Positions 34,628 to 48,584 of a stretch of 64,000 nucleotides of DNA are shown one piece after another. The position numbers were made by a program, and so were the translations under genes. Source of the DNA: Sphagnum magellanicum (Eukaryota; Streptophyta; Sphagnopsida; Sphagnales; Sphagnaceae); NCBI GenBank assembly GCA_021904315.1, contig CM038916.1:4650001-4714000 (forward strand), read 5' to 3'. The first letter of the stretch is position 1. Each line of letters starts with the position of its first letter. The notes below the pieces were generated by a model that was not told the DNA's origin, ran no database searches, and saw only the letters and a list, made by a program, of their open reading frames with translations.

Positions 34628-35289
34628 ATTGACCCAAGTTGGGGCAAAAATAAGGTTAGTAATACATTTGATTGACTTTTAACTTCCCTCCATAATTTCA
34701 AAGACTATATCAAGTGTTAATTTGTTAGGGGAAAAACATTATTTCCCATTGATTCTAATTTTCATTTATCATTGCAAAGGAAGATACGATAGTGCAGCCT
34801 TGGGTTGATAAAGATTGCCGAGGAACTTCAAGGATCAAACTAGACTTGCCCAACATTTGTAAGGCGCACCCACCTTATCTAAAAGTGTCACTTGAATTAA
34901 CACTTGAATCATTTTATTTTTGACCTATTTGTTTAGTCCTCATGTTCTAGAAGTATATTATGAACATTGAAGTCCTTAAGTTTGCTTTTAGAAATTAAAA
35001 GTTTTAATTGTTACTCTTATTATTGTAACCCTGATTGAATTTTTTTCTACAAGAGTATTCAACTTCTAATGTACTTTGTTGATTAGATTTGCTCATAGGC
35101 ATGTCCAAACTTCTTTGAATTTTAGATATGTCCATGTACATGATGGATGCAACTTGAGTATTTTGTTGCAACATTGATATTTCTTTACAATCAGCAAATG
35201 CAAATACTTTGGTTATGTATAAGGGTGAAATTGAAAGGTGTATTATATAATGATTAGATTTAATATTGTGGCATGAACATATCTAGAAA

Positions 35290-35860
35290 ATGTCAACTCA
35301 AATGACTACCATAGAGACAAAGTAGAATGATATGGATGCCAAATTTGCTGCCACGTTGAATAATGAACATGTTTAGCAACAAATGTTCTTTGACATTAAG
35401 TCAATGTTTTCTAAGTTTTTAGGGGGGGGAAAAACATGCAACTGAAATTGTTCAGTTGGAACCAATTATTGCTTCTAAATAGCAACTCCAATCACTTCAA
35501 CATTATTTAAGGCAAACATTAGGGCCTATGACTAATGTGGAACTTAAAGAGTGTTCTACCCTAATTAGTAGTGGGAATGAGAAATCATGACAATCTCTAA
35601 TTTACATGGGGAAAATTGGTTTTGATTATGTGGATCGAGCACAATGTTAACCAAAAATGACCATGGCAATAACATGTGAGAGAGTTGTGAGAGAAACTTC
35701 GCTAAAAAAGCTAACACCACCACCTCTAAATGTGGAGGGTCAGGATTAGGTCATTTTGCAACCAAGAACACCGATGAAAAGGTTATTCAAACATAAATCT
35801 CTTTTAAAAATGAATGTGGAGGGTCATAGTGCTCAAGGTGTGGTTCAAGTAAGATGGCTA
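35290..35860 (+). other. Weakly coding-like segment, possibly retroelement
   Basis: Plus strand reads MSTQMTTIETK, a stop, NDMDAKFAATLNNEHV, QQMFFDIKSMFSKFLG, then across a G7 run TEIVQLEPIIASKQQLQS and PPPLNVEG with many stops. The first part resembles a coiled-coil gag N-terminus. Evidence is slight. Confidence 0.2.
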
Positions 35861-38800
35861 GGGTGAAAGCATGGTATTTTATATATATAAAGTTGACAAG
35901 AAAATATCAAGTTAAAAAAAAAGATAATTTTTAATGAAAACACAAGAAAATAGATTCAAATTTTACATAAATTTCATTTTGAAACCATGGTGCTTTCCAT
36001 TGGGTTTGTATCAAGTTGAATATAAATTTGAAAAAAATTAGAATAATAAAAGTAAGGAACATGTACTTTTGAATTTGATTGGCCAATATGGTGTTCAAAT
36101 ATACTTTTTCATTAGAAAGTTTAATGAAATAAATTTGTGTGAAGTTATAACATAAAGATTATTGTATATTCAAAGGAAGAAAAATAAATAAATTTTACTT
36201 TCTCTTTGGTAGAATATACTTGACACATAAAACAAATGTTACATTGCAAAAAGTAGGCTTCAAAAGCTACTTACATTTAGAAAAGTCTACTTAAAACCTA
36301 CTTTTACAATGTACAATTTAAAAATTAATTCATAATAGTTTGTTTATTTTCTTAGACATCTAGGTGCATTTGGCTTTTCATTGATTTGCTTCCATGTTGT
36401 GGAATTGGTTGTAGTAGCTTATGATGCCTTGCAAGGAGCTATAAGGAAGGGTGGTTGCACCTACAAGAGGAAAGAGGGAGAAGGTAGGCCCACAATAGGC
36501 ATGCATCTCATTTCCTATTAAGCTAGTGTTTCAATGTTTTTATTTTCATCATGCTTTACATTTTAAAGTGTTCTGCATTTATTTTTATACAATGAATATT
36601 AGTTGTTTGGAAATCATAACCATTAATGTTAATGTAATGAATTATTGGGTGGGTAATAGTTGAATATTGGACAAGTTATGGTTTTGGTGAATATGAAAAA
36701 TCCCAGGCAAAAGGTGGTGTTTAGAAAAATTAACGATCATTGGGGGTCGAAGAAATTCCATTGTGCACCTATTATAGAATTTTAATACAAAGTGGATGTC
36801 ATGGTGCTCATTTTATTGAGGTTCCATTTATGCATCCACATGAAGATGATGATTAGGTTATAGTGAAAGATGTGGCAGACATTTGCACATTGTGGAATTA
36901 GAAATACATCAAAGTTGCAAGTTGACATGCTTGTATTAGGATGAATGTGAGAACTTGTTGGAAGTTTTGTTTGTTCATTTCATGGGCAAATAGTAAATTC
37001 TATGACTTCTTTTTGGTTCCACTTGTGACATGAACCATATTGTAGTTATAATATAGTCAATCGAGTTCACTTTCCTCCTATTGTGCAAAACTTTTACAAA
37101 TGTTGGACCAATAGCTTTCCTCATATTTCTTTGCTACAAAAAATAATTGTTTAAACGAATTCAAGTTTCATTTGAAAGATGATTTGTAGTATTGTTATAT
37201 GAAGTACAAATAACTACAAATATGAGGACGCAACTTTTATATGACTACTAGAGGGTGCAAGCAAGGTAAAGTAGATGACTCATTGCTCCTTGTTAAAAAA
37301 AATTACATGTAGCCATGAAAAAGTTTTAATGTATTGTTTTTTTTTTTTTTTTGGTACAATAATTAACATGATGATAATCTTTCATTTTATGTTTTAAATC
37401 TTGAAAAACCCCATCTTGAAAGTAAAATTAAGTAGAATTAAAAAAATAAATCTACTTACACAAAATGTCTAATCTTACAAAATGGGTTACATGTAGATGA
37501 AATATTGATTTTTGAAAAATTTCAATTCAATGGAGCCCTAAAAATACTTATGTATTATCAAATTATGAATGTTATAATCAAAATATATCAAAATTTTAAT
37601 ATGAAGTAGATTTGAACACCATTTTGACCTAGTTAGTTTCACACATATTTTCAACCTACTTTTATGATACCAAAGTTGTTGAAATGTATCCAACTTTTCA
37701 TAAACTAAATGTAGGGCCCTATGGTTTTATATTTTTACTTCAAAATAATTTGAATTTATTTTTTTGTGTCCATATAAAAAACTATTCCATTTTTTAATTG
37801 AACTTTGGGTGGATTACTTTTTTTGTTTACTTTACATTGCTAACAACCTAGAAGATGTATGATTGATATCTATAGTTATTCATAAGCTTAATAGAAACCA
37901 ATAAATGATTATGAATTTACTAATATTTTATTCTACTTACTTTTCAGCACTATGAAATAACTTCTGAATGAATCACATATGATTAAAAATATACACAATT
38001 TACTTTGCAAGTTAAAAACCTAACTAAATAATGACTCATTTGTAACTATGTTTTGGTAGTCATTTAAAATTATGACTATCCCACCATTGGTGAATGACAA
38101 ATTGGGTGTCCAATTGTTTTTACAAATGTCAAATGTGTAGTTTGCCACATGTCTACATACATAAACCCAAGCCTAGTTGGATAATGTCTTGCCATGTGTT
38201 GGTATCCTTATTTGCCATGTGGGTGATTCCCATTCGTACATTATTAATAAACAACTTAAAAATTACTACATTGATCTAAACACACAAGACATTAGATGTT
38301 GCCATGTGGACCATTTGTAGTCATCCATGCCTACAACCTTATAGTGAATTGTGAATCATAGTTTAATCATTGAATGTTGCGACACATAGGATTGATGATG
38401 TCATTGGTGTGGACCCCTAAATAAAATTAGAACACCATGTAGATCAATACATGTGATGATGTGTCATGTGGTTAGTCTTACGTGGCCCTTATGTATCGTT
38501 TATGACTATGGGTTGTCTAGTATGTGTCACAACCCTAGTTTTGGGCTCACGACCAAGGCAAGGGCTTGTAAGGTTGCAGGCCAAGAAGGAAGCCCAGAAG
38601 TCACATTTCATGCTTTCGAGAGTGTAGGAGAGTGTGAAGGAAGGAACTCTCATGCTCTTAAGTGAGCTCCCACTTTGGGAGTTGGAGTACTAATTTTAAA
38701 ACTATTTAGATAGGTTTAAAAAACCCGTCACTTGCTAAATCCCTCTGGGGATGCTAACCAATTACACAACCGATGATTTAAATTTTTTTTTTTTTTTTTT

Positions 38801-41768
38801 GATGTCATCACACTGGAGAGATCATCCACATTGAGCATATTCAACATGCTTGGTTATAGAATAGCTATGAAAGTAGAAATTTATTATAATCTTTTTATAT
38901 CCTAGCTACTTAGTTGAATAGTGTGTAGAAACATGGTGATTTAAATTTCTTTTTCAATTTCTGACAAATATTTTTGAAAATAAGGAATATTCAATCAATG
39001 ATGAAACAAATCTTTTTATTGAACCATTTAATGACTGCCAGAAAATTAAAAATTCTCCCTAAAAATTGTCAAACATTTTATAAATTTATTGATGGTTTTG
39101 CTGAAAATTTCAAAGAAATATTATCAATTATTCAACATTTTAGTGCCAAGCCTAATACAATATTATGATGTATTTCATTCTTTGTGCCAAAAAATTCCCA
39201 TTTCTTCATTAGACACTTTCATTTTCCATCTTTATATGACAATCAATCATAAATAGAGAATTAAGGAGGACCAACATTACTTGTAACTCAAGCAAAACAT
39301 GAAATCTAGCCTCCTGTATCTGGGAACACTGGACTAAACCTGATTTCACCAGTTCATGAATCCCTGTCCTTACATTTTTTAAGGTCTCAAAAATCCACAA
39401 CTGGAGGGTTTTTAGATGGAAGATGAACCATTTAATTGGTTCAGAGGGTCTTTCACACACCTACCGCACTCTTGCCCAGAACTGGATGTTCCTTTTGTGT
39501 TCAAATACCCACCTAACACTGGGTAACACTGATGCAACCACTTATGGGCCAGACTGAACCACCCACCGACCCCCAACATTATATGTGCACATAATTGTTA
39601 TTGCAGGCATTACAAAAGTACTGCCTGCTTCTTTTATTCCTTAGCTGCCCATTTGCCCAAGATGTGCCTGTTGTGTCCACATACATCTTGAAAATTTCAA
39701 AAAGCCTGTTCTCATTTGGACGAGAACTGATGGGTAGGTTCTCAAGAAAGTTATCAGCTTATATGATAATCGTAACCAAACTGAAAACCTTAAATGTTCT
39801 GAACTAAAAAGTGAGAACCGCCCAACACTGGTTTATACACATGGGTAATGGCTGTTTTTGCTATCTACCTAGCTAATACCAACCTGCACAACCTGGTTGT
39901 TAGTAGGAAGGTAGTACGAAAAGCAACTGAGCTAACCACCATGGGTACGAGGGAATTGGAACCCAACAGAAAAGTGTTTCCTGACCATTATCCATCCATC
40001 CTTCATGGGTGTGCTGGTTTACTCTGGCTCAACCCATGGCACATTGTCAAATATCACCGTCCATCTTAATTTTACTGGTGAAACTCTGCCAAAAAGAGAA
40101 ATTAAATATCAAAAATTCAAAATTCAAGTGATTTTGGAGGGTTTCAATCTTTCAATCACTGGAAGTGATTAAAAAAAAGGAAAAAATGCCAGATCTCAAT
40201 ATTTTCTTTTCACCATGTAGCCAAAAACAAAGAAGTTAAATTAAAGATTATTATTTCATATCTGGTTGACAGCCAGATTTGGCTAAAACTTCTTAGGGAT
40301 GATTTATCACTTTTTTTACATCTTCCACTGGATGATCGCCACTTAGCCTGCATTAAAAAAAATCATGAAAAAAGCTCTGTTCACCACTGACTTCACCATG
40401 ATTTCATCCAGTTGCTGCAGCAGCAAGGTGCTGACTCCTGAGGTTAATTAATTACCTGTAATGAAACAAGGGGAATCTGAGCATAATGAGAGAGTCTGAA
40501 TTGTGAATAAAATGAGTAAGCCATATGACATGATCCAGAGGCTGGAAGAGTTGATTATCCATACCTGCAGTTCAATCGGTACGTAACTTCTTTGGACATG
40601 CAGTCACCCATGGAGATTATTATTTCACGGGGCAATCAAGATGCTGCCTGCTTGCATATGAACATTAATAGGCTAAGATCATTGACCTTTATGAATCATG
40701 AAAAGTTTGAGTAGTTCCAGCGTGCATGGCTGGGGTGGTGATTGAGAATGCTGACCCTACAGTTTGTCATTTCCATGGGCCCCATCCAATGTCCATCGCC
40801 CTTGCAGCCATGTCAACTGGAATGTACAATGTACTCTGTACATGGGGAATAGTAGTACTCGTCTGCAGCCAGCAGCTGCATCAATTTAAGGAAGTAACAG
40901 CTACAAATTGCTGTAGGGGAGCGGTGGGTGGTGGCAGTTAACAGTTAACTATACTTAAAGCAGCTTCCATGACTTAAGTTGTTGAGTATGTTCCTTAATT
41001 AGGTTCCCCCAAATTCTGGTGATTGGTCTGTCATAACAAGTGCAGTTGTTGAGAATTTCACATCTCTCTACATTCTGAAGCAATTGCAAATACCTCTGCT
41101 AGATATATAACTTCCTGTAGAACACACTAAGGCCATGCCATCATCCATGATATTTGCATTATTATTATTATTTTTTAAACTACAATTTCGTTTCAAATTA
41201 CAGTATATTAACGAACTCAGAACTTATATTACCTAACAGAATAATAAAATTGAACCTTAATAACCAGGAATTGCGCAAGAAGAAAATAAAATGAGACACC
41301 TAAAGAATTAATTCGAATAGTTTGATATGTATGAAGTAAAAAATAATTTGCATCCTCTTTCCCACAGCTGGCTGCTCGACTAGCTCTAAATTACTAAGTA
41401 CATTTTACTGGCCTGTTTGAAGATCATCTCACCATAATGTCCAAGTGATGTCTAGGATTAAGGTCTTGTAGACCCAAGTAAATGGGTAGACCTTGGGTCC
41501 ATATAATTATCTATAAATTAATCTATGTATTTATTAATAGTAAGTGCCGCCAAATTCCAATGCCAACCCCTTTTGTTTGGAGAGAATGATCTAGCTCCTC
41601 CATTCCAAGCCATCTTTGGTTGAGGTGATGCCAAGAAATTTAGGATGCAGCAATAGCTGCAACAGCCTATCAACTGCAGAGACCAATTTGACAAATGGAC
41701 CCATTTTTTTCTTCGGAAATTTTTCTTTTATAAGTTCACAGCCCTTCTTTTTAAAAATCCTTTTAGGA
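35861..41768. other. Mostly noncoding; low-copy-looking part from about 38.9 kb
   Basis: 35.9-38.5 kb is AT-rich. 38524-38760 is GC-richer and opens TGTCACAACCCTAG, which could be an LTR start, but I cannot find its other end. 38.9-41.7 kb has mixed composition and no repeats, and resembles low-copy gene-flank DNA, but no exon is visible. Confidence 0.35.
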
Positions 41769-41794
41769 GGGGGGGGGGGGAGGGGGGGGGGGGG
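41769..41794. repeat. G12-A-G13 homopurine tract
   Basis: Two long G runs separated by one A, inside otherwise AT-rich DNA. The Gly-rich frame on the plus strand and the Pro-rich frame opposite are by-products of this run. Confidence 0.9.
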
Positions 41795-42900
41795 TGTTTC
41801 GCACAACAAAACAAACGCTGGGCCAAAGGCATAGCCCAATAAAAGTGATAAGTAGAATTGGCCTCTAGTTTGACAACAATTTTTGATGCAAGTGCTCTTA
41901 GATTTTATTTAGCCAACGTACATATCAACTTTTGAACATCTATTTTGGTGGCAGCAATGTAAAGTTTACACGAATTCAATGAACTTTGGTAATAGGTATC
42001 TTGTAAGAGAAGGGGCCCACATAGCAGTGGTTTCAACTCTTCACAATTATCTAGGCCACCGTTTTGTGCAGATAATGGCTTTCTTGCCTTCAATCTTCCC
42101 AAACCCTTGCTCATCAATTCATCAAGTGGCATCCTTCAACTACCAATCCTAGGACAATCCAAGGATTGTGGGCCTTGAACGACAAATCCTTTTTGTTGCA
42201 TGAAAAGACAAAACCTTCTAGAAATAGTTGCAAAAGAAGGCAAACATCATACCAGAGCTTTGACCACATTTTGGAATGAGTTGGATAGCCAAGAAATTTA
42301 GAAGTTTATAAAAGGTTCGAACTTAGAGGTAGCATGAAAATTTCACAAAAAAAAGAAGTATAAAACTTGGAGGTCACATGCAATAGCCCAAAAAGTATAG
42401 CAATTGAAGGGTCCCATGAAATAACCACAAAACGTACTAAACTTGGGGGTCTTTTAGCATAACAAAAAATATGTTTAAAACTTTGGGGCCCCACCCAAAA
42501 AAATTCCCTTTTTGGTAGGCACATCATCATTTTTGTGCCCTAAAGTGGGTTGGCATTAAGCCACCTTTAGACAATATTCTCGTTAAATGCCTTGAAGGCT
42601 TAAAATGTAGAAGTACATTTGTGGGACATTTGGACAGAAAAAATAACAAAAAAGTATAAATAATCTTTAATTTCCCATAGTTTTAGGAGGGATGGTCAAG
42701 AGGGTCTTTTTGGACCTTATAGAATTAAAACAAAATTGACTTCCAATAATAGATGCATAGTATGCTACTCAGTTAGCAAGCAAGAGGCTGAATACCCCCA
42801 ATGAATTTTGTTGGACTTTGTTGTTTTGTGTCATGCACATGGTTTTGTAGAATTGTGTGGTTCATGTTTCAATGTTTTGGGTAGAACATTTTTTTATATA

Positions 42901-43561
42901 CAATAAACCCCTTTTATAATCACGCCTTGGGTGACCACTTTTGTTGTGACACTAATGAATTGTGATTTAAATGCGTATAGTCACATTCCATATAAATCTT
43001 TACAAGATTGTGACTATAGGTCAAAAAAATTACAAAATAGCCCTTTCATGCTAGAATAAAGGTGTCACTTGATTAAATTTTTTACATGGTTTATTCGAGG
43101 CTCTATTATGCATTTTTAGACTTGAAGAAGATTGTGATTTTTTCCTTTTTTTTATTTGACAATTTACATTGAGTTTGAGCTCCTTAACTATTAGCTTGTG
43201 TATCTTGTTAATTAGATTTTTTAATTAAATTAAATGTTTTTTTGGCAAGTTCACATATCTTTTGCTTGGTTTCTTTTTCCCCTCTTCAACTAAATTTATT
43301 CTTGTTAGTTTGCACAACTTGAACACAAAGCAACAATTTACATTAACATTGCAACACTAACAAAACCTTAATATTTATTCTAGATTTGTCTCATTATAGT
43401 CACATTTACAAAAAAAAAGCTTTGCAAATATTTTGTGTTACTAACGAGGGTGATAGTGATTCTAAAAAATGGTGTTTCTTACTAAAATGGATGATTACCA
43501 AACATTGTGACACCAACAAGAATGTGACTAAAATGGGGGTGGTTATAAAGGGAGTTTACTG
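42901..43561. mobile_element. pogo/mariner-like TIR element with TA target site (661 bp)
   Basis: The left end CAATAAACCCCTTTTATAAT (42901) matches the reverse complement of the right end, CAGTAAACTCCCTTTATAAC (43561 inward), at about 21 of 26 positions. Both ends are flanked by TA (42899-42900 and 43562-43563). Subterminal 'gtgactatagg'/'agtcacatt' words are also inverted. There is no transposase, so it is a non-autonomous MITE. TA target duplication and CAGTAAA-type ends are typical of pogo-like Tc1/mariner elements. Confidence 0.6.
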
Positions 43562-43779
43562 TATGTTTTACATTTCTTCATCGGATTTGAACCCATTATT
43601 GCAATGGCATAGAATCTAGTTATTATCATTAGCTTATTTCCTATTGGTTGAGGCAATTGTATTCAACTTTGAATTTATTTTCAACTTTGCAAGTTATTAG
43701 TCAAACTCTGTGGTAAAATTACACATGGTGTCATTGTGCTTTTTGACATTTTTTGACACCCACACAAAGTTTTTGGAGA

Positions 43780-43799
43780 GGGGGGGGGGGGGGGGGGGG
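43780..43799. repeat. G20 homopolymer
   Basis: Twenty consecutive G, preceded by GGAGA. It lies about 220 bp after the TIR element at 42901-43561. Confidence 0.9.
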
Positions 43800-46700
43800 T
43801 TGTGTTTAGTGTCTTTCACATAAATATTTTATCCATGAAAATTTGCCAAAAATGAAAATAAAAAATATAAATATAATTTATTTAATTATTTAATTATTTA
43901 TTCCGAAATAAGCATTAGGAGTTTTGATTTTACTTTTGGGAAAAATTTCCCTAATAAATATAGATTTCAATGGGTTTTCTAAGGAGGTCATCCATGACAT
44001 CCTAAGAAACCACACTTAGCCAAACATACTAGGTAATAGGTTGCATAATCAAACACAAATTTGTAGGTCATTCCACAAAATTTGTGAAATCAAACACGTT
44101 GCTAGATTTCTATTATAGGTTCCCAAAGGTCACCAAAAACAATATCCAAGATGTTGAAAGTTTTGGACTTTAGTATTTAGTTCATTGCAAAATTTGGCTA
44201 AATCATCTAATGGCTGATCCACACTTCCACTACCTTACCCTAAGGTCAGTTTGGTCATTAAATAATCCTCAAAATAGTAAAATGAAATTTTGTGAAAATA
44301 TCAAGATGACATGTTGAAAATCATCATAATTATCATAGGCTACACTCTAAATAATTTCACTATTCATATCACAATATTTCAGTAGATGATGAAATTTTAA
44401 AAAAAAATAAAATTAAAACAATTTGTTTTTTTGAAAAAAGATAATTATTCATTTTGTCAATGTGGAAACTGACCTAGGCTACGGTATGTCACAAATTTGA
44501 GAAAGTAAAACATTAATCCTAGGTGGTGTTTTTTTTGTGCAAGCTTTTGGATTTTCAATCTGAAAAATATGATTTTGACACCTATGAAGGGTTCTTGCAA
44601 AATAAATGGCCCTAATTATTCACCAGACTTCCAAAAAACAAAATTGATATCACTATATTTGTGCAACAAGCTCCAGCAACTAGTCAAAAAGCAAATAAAA
44701 TTCTTAATATATTCTATGTTCATATGTGATCTGTAGCTAAATTTAGCTAAATCTTCTCCTGGATGATCACCAGTTATGCTACATCGCAATAAATTTGTAT
44801 TATAAAAAGATCTGATCCTAAGGGAAAGTTTAACAAAAGAAAGTAGCGAAACTTTATATCTAAATGGCCGATATTACATAAATAAGAGATTTAGTGAAAT
44901 AATTAACAGATCAGTTTAGTCTGAACTTTTTCCCTTCATAAATATGACTGCAAAAGACAGACCATGCATGGGTCCTACTAGAATGGAACAACCTCATCAG
45001 TTTAGAACTGCAGGATGCTGAAATTGTGGGCCGGAAACATGATGGCATAAAAGCAGTGCATGGTGTTTGTAAATACTAAATACTGAAAGTATCTCAGTCT
45101 AGTAAGTCAGTTGCATAATTTTTTAATCACGTAAATAAGAGGGTGCAGAAAAGGAAGGCTGTGTGTGTGTCTTAGCTCCCATAGCCCTGAGCTGGCTTTG
45201 CTTGCTCTGCCAGAGACGACTTCTTTTAGTATTATTATTAATCTAGTAGTTACTGGAAACAAACATCTACCCAGCGTTATATGCACGAAGTAAAACCTGT
45301 TCAATTGGACGTAAATTTGTGCAGGAGCAGCAGGTTTACGTACTTACAGTTTCAGTTCTATACTGTAGTATTATTAATCATCCCTCTGTGGGACTCTCAT
45401 CACAGCTTTCTGGCAGTTTCAATTCTTTTTTCTGTGCTCATCTGGAGTCTGTACTAGATACTATAAGTGGTTATGAGTGGGGGTGGGGTCTGCTGGGCAA
45501 GGTAAAAAAGTATCACCCAGTTTCTGGTGGTGCCTGGGGCCTGGTGAATTCTCTTGTTTCTGCAATGGATATATTCTATTCTATTTGTGCCCCCCCCCCC
45601 AAAAAAAAGAAAAAAAGAGAAAAAAAGTAAGAGTCCCTGCTAAGGTCAGCTTAGCTAGAGTTTTTATTATAAAAATGACCTGCTTTTAATGTCTAATTCC
45701 TTATTTCTATAGTTTAAACTAAATGGGCACAAAAATGAGTTTAGTTTTACAAACTTTTTTCAGTTTTTCTCCAGCTTTCTGTAATGATAGAGCTGTTATT
45801 GAAAATTGCACAACACACGGATAAATTCAACAGAGTTATTGCAATGGAAACAGAAAGAAAAACTACCTCTGCAAGTGAAGGATGTGAGGTGCGTTAACAC
45901 ACACCATCTAAAAGTTAAAACATGATACCATGGAAAGAAAATTACAAACAATCTTATTTAAGATGAGTCATATCTTGTTAAGTAGTTAATATTAACACCC
46001 AGGCAGACAATCTTTTCACACTTCAATAAGTCTATTTCCATTGAGCTTTCTATGCAAGTCCAATGGCAAGGTATTGCATGGTTTTGATATTCATAGTGTA
46101 GTGTACTACCTACAAAACAGCTTGTTTTCGAAAGATTAATTTTCATACAGGTCCATATTTAGTCATCTTTTCTTTGGGCCCTCATTTGACTCTGTAGTCC
46201 TTGTTTCATCCCCAGTTTCTGTGTAGCCATTGAGTGAGTGAAATTAAGTTTCATGAAACTACATATCAGTTCAAAAGAAATATTGCAAAATTTCTTTGGG
46301 CAGAAAGCACATTAGGGTAGATCAAAATGGCTAGTTGAAAGTTCATTTTTAAAGTTCAACATTAGTTTATTTTTTAATAAAAACATCTGAATAATATTGA
46401 AGTTTTCATAAAAAAAGTCCCAACTCATGTTATCCTAATTTTAATTTTTAAAAAAAAATTCTAAAAATATAGGCCTTGAAAAAATTTAATTTAAATATCT
46501 AAATGAACTTTATAATCATAAGATCTCGATGTTGAATTAAAAAGAATGAGAGACCTTTACTTACTTGATTTTTTAAACTTAAATGTTATGTTATTTTTAA
46601 TATGTGATGATAAAAAGTTGTAGATATGCTTTCAAATTGCTCTAGAGAAGCAAAAGTCCATGATCATAATATTTTGGACTATGATGGTATTGAATGTACC

Positions 46701-48584
46701 ATAAATTGCAAAGACCATCTTTGAGTGAATATTGATGTTTTTTGCATATTTTTTTTCGATTTGGGAGGATTGAAATATAAGTCTTAGTTCCTCATCTATT
46801 TTTGCTAAATTTCTCAAATGCATTTAAATTCTCATCACATTTTGCTTCACCCTCATGTGCTTTCACCTTGATTTTCTAGAACAAGATTTGAAATTAATCC
46901 ATACAAATTGTCAATGTGAATTTCGTAATAGTTCACTATAGCAAGCTTTCATCATGTTTTCCCAAGGGGGGGACACTGGGTGTAAATTTTGGGATCTATG
47001 TGCATTAAACAACCATTTTAAAGGGGGTATCAGATAATTATCCAACCTATTTTTTATCACCCTATTATTATTTAATTATCTATATATACATATTAAAGCC
47101 ACCCTATATTAATTATAATACATTAAAAAAATTATTACATATTCTAGATATTGTAATTAAATTGATTATTTGAAAAAAATGTATTTTATTTTTTGACTAA
47201 TTGACTTATTATTTCTACCCAACAACCAATATATTGCACCTTATATTTTTACTCAAGTATTTTATACCTTTTTTAACTAGTGTCCACCTTGGGCATGTTT
47301 TCACATTTAATGAAGAATGTGAAAGCAAAAGCAAGATAAAACTTCCAAAATTAAAGATGATTTATTCCTACATGGGAACCAATTTAAAATGAAAATGTGA
47401 AATAAAAAATCAATGGTACCAAGGTTGAAGTCCTTTCCAAAGATTGCATTTTCCATGTGATCATTTTCTATTGTTTTGTAATGCATTTTTTGCACAAATT
47501 TTCAAATTGGACATCAATTTTGAGACCAAATGGATCCAATTTTGAAAGTGTACACCAAGAACTTTGTCAAATTGTCACCCTTTTCTATTATAATTTATTA
47601 ATCCCTTTTCACCATTGATCAACATGGACACAAAATGGATTAAATAATGATGTTTTTAGATATAAGGTGTTTAAACTATCATATTTCAAAATATTTTTAA
47701 AAAAATTCATTAATGTGCATAGGAATCAAAATATAAGATAAAGTTCAAGACTACGTCCAAGACTATTTTTACTTTGTCTTGGGTGGTACACCTTCAAAAA
47801 ATTGAATCTAAATATGACCCATAAGATGATAAAAACTTAATTGTTTTTGCATCAAGTTTTACATTAATCAAATGTACAACTTTATTAAATGAACTTTGAT
47901 CACAAATTTTGAACTATATAATAATGATTAAGGATCTTGAAGTATCAAAATCCAAAAAGGTGCATGTATAAAACATTTTGAATGATTTGAACACAATGAA
48001 CCTTTTTTTTAAAGTATATTAGAACTCACCAAAAAGATTGAAAATATTTAGTGCACACTTTATAAGAAAAAAAAGACTTTTGAAACAAAAGATCCACATG
48101 TCCACATGATTTTTGAAAAATATTGAATTTACATGAAATTTTTATGAGTGCAAATTTGAATATAATTTATTTGAACAATTAAACTAATTTTCTTGATATA
48201 TTATTCCCATGGTGATTTTTCAAAGGTCTAGAAAACAAATTTTAAGCATTATCTAGACCTGTTGTGGCTTCTTACTTCATGTTTTCACCTTTAGACAACA
48301 AAACCAATCAATAGGGTTCCCCCCTACCCCTTCTTCCGTTTTTTTTTCCCAATGTATTGTTTAACAATTATCTTGACTTCCTTTAATTTTAGCAAAATTA
48401 GGGCCTAGTAAACTAAGTTTGGGTACTAATTTATAAGTTTGTATATTTGATGTTGTCAAAGACTGGAGAAGATGAGTTCACATTTGTGATGGAGAAGAGT
48501 TCACATTTGTGATTGAGAGATTCAGTAAAGGTACATTGAGTTTAATCCTATGAATGCACCTAGTTGGGATTTCTAATGCTAAGG
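43800..48584. other. Noncoding DNA with a mixed-composition island
   Basis: 44.6-46.3 kb has balanced composition and looks low-copy, without a supported exon. The rest is AT-rich. Just before the large inverted repeat, a 20-odd-bp unit 'gagttcacatttgtgat' is duplicated at 48474-48515. Confidence 0.4.
45590..45627. repeat. C11 run followed by an A-rich run
   Basis: Eleven C then A8 G A7 G A G A7 G, in mixed-composition DNA. Confidence 0.85.

Noticed and set aside
38524-38760. A second LTR beginning TGTCACAACCCTAG
   Set aside because: No matching CA end or target duplication could be found.
41591-41839. Proline-rich and glycine-rich frames on opposite strands
   Set aside because: They exist only because of the G12-A-G13 run.
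45319-45689. Open frames ending in the C11/A-rich run
   Set aside because: No motif; the tail is homopolymer-encoded.
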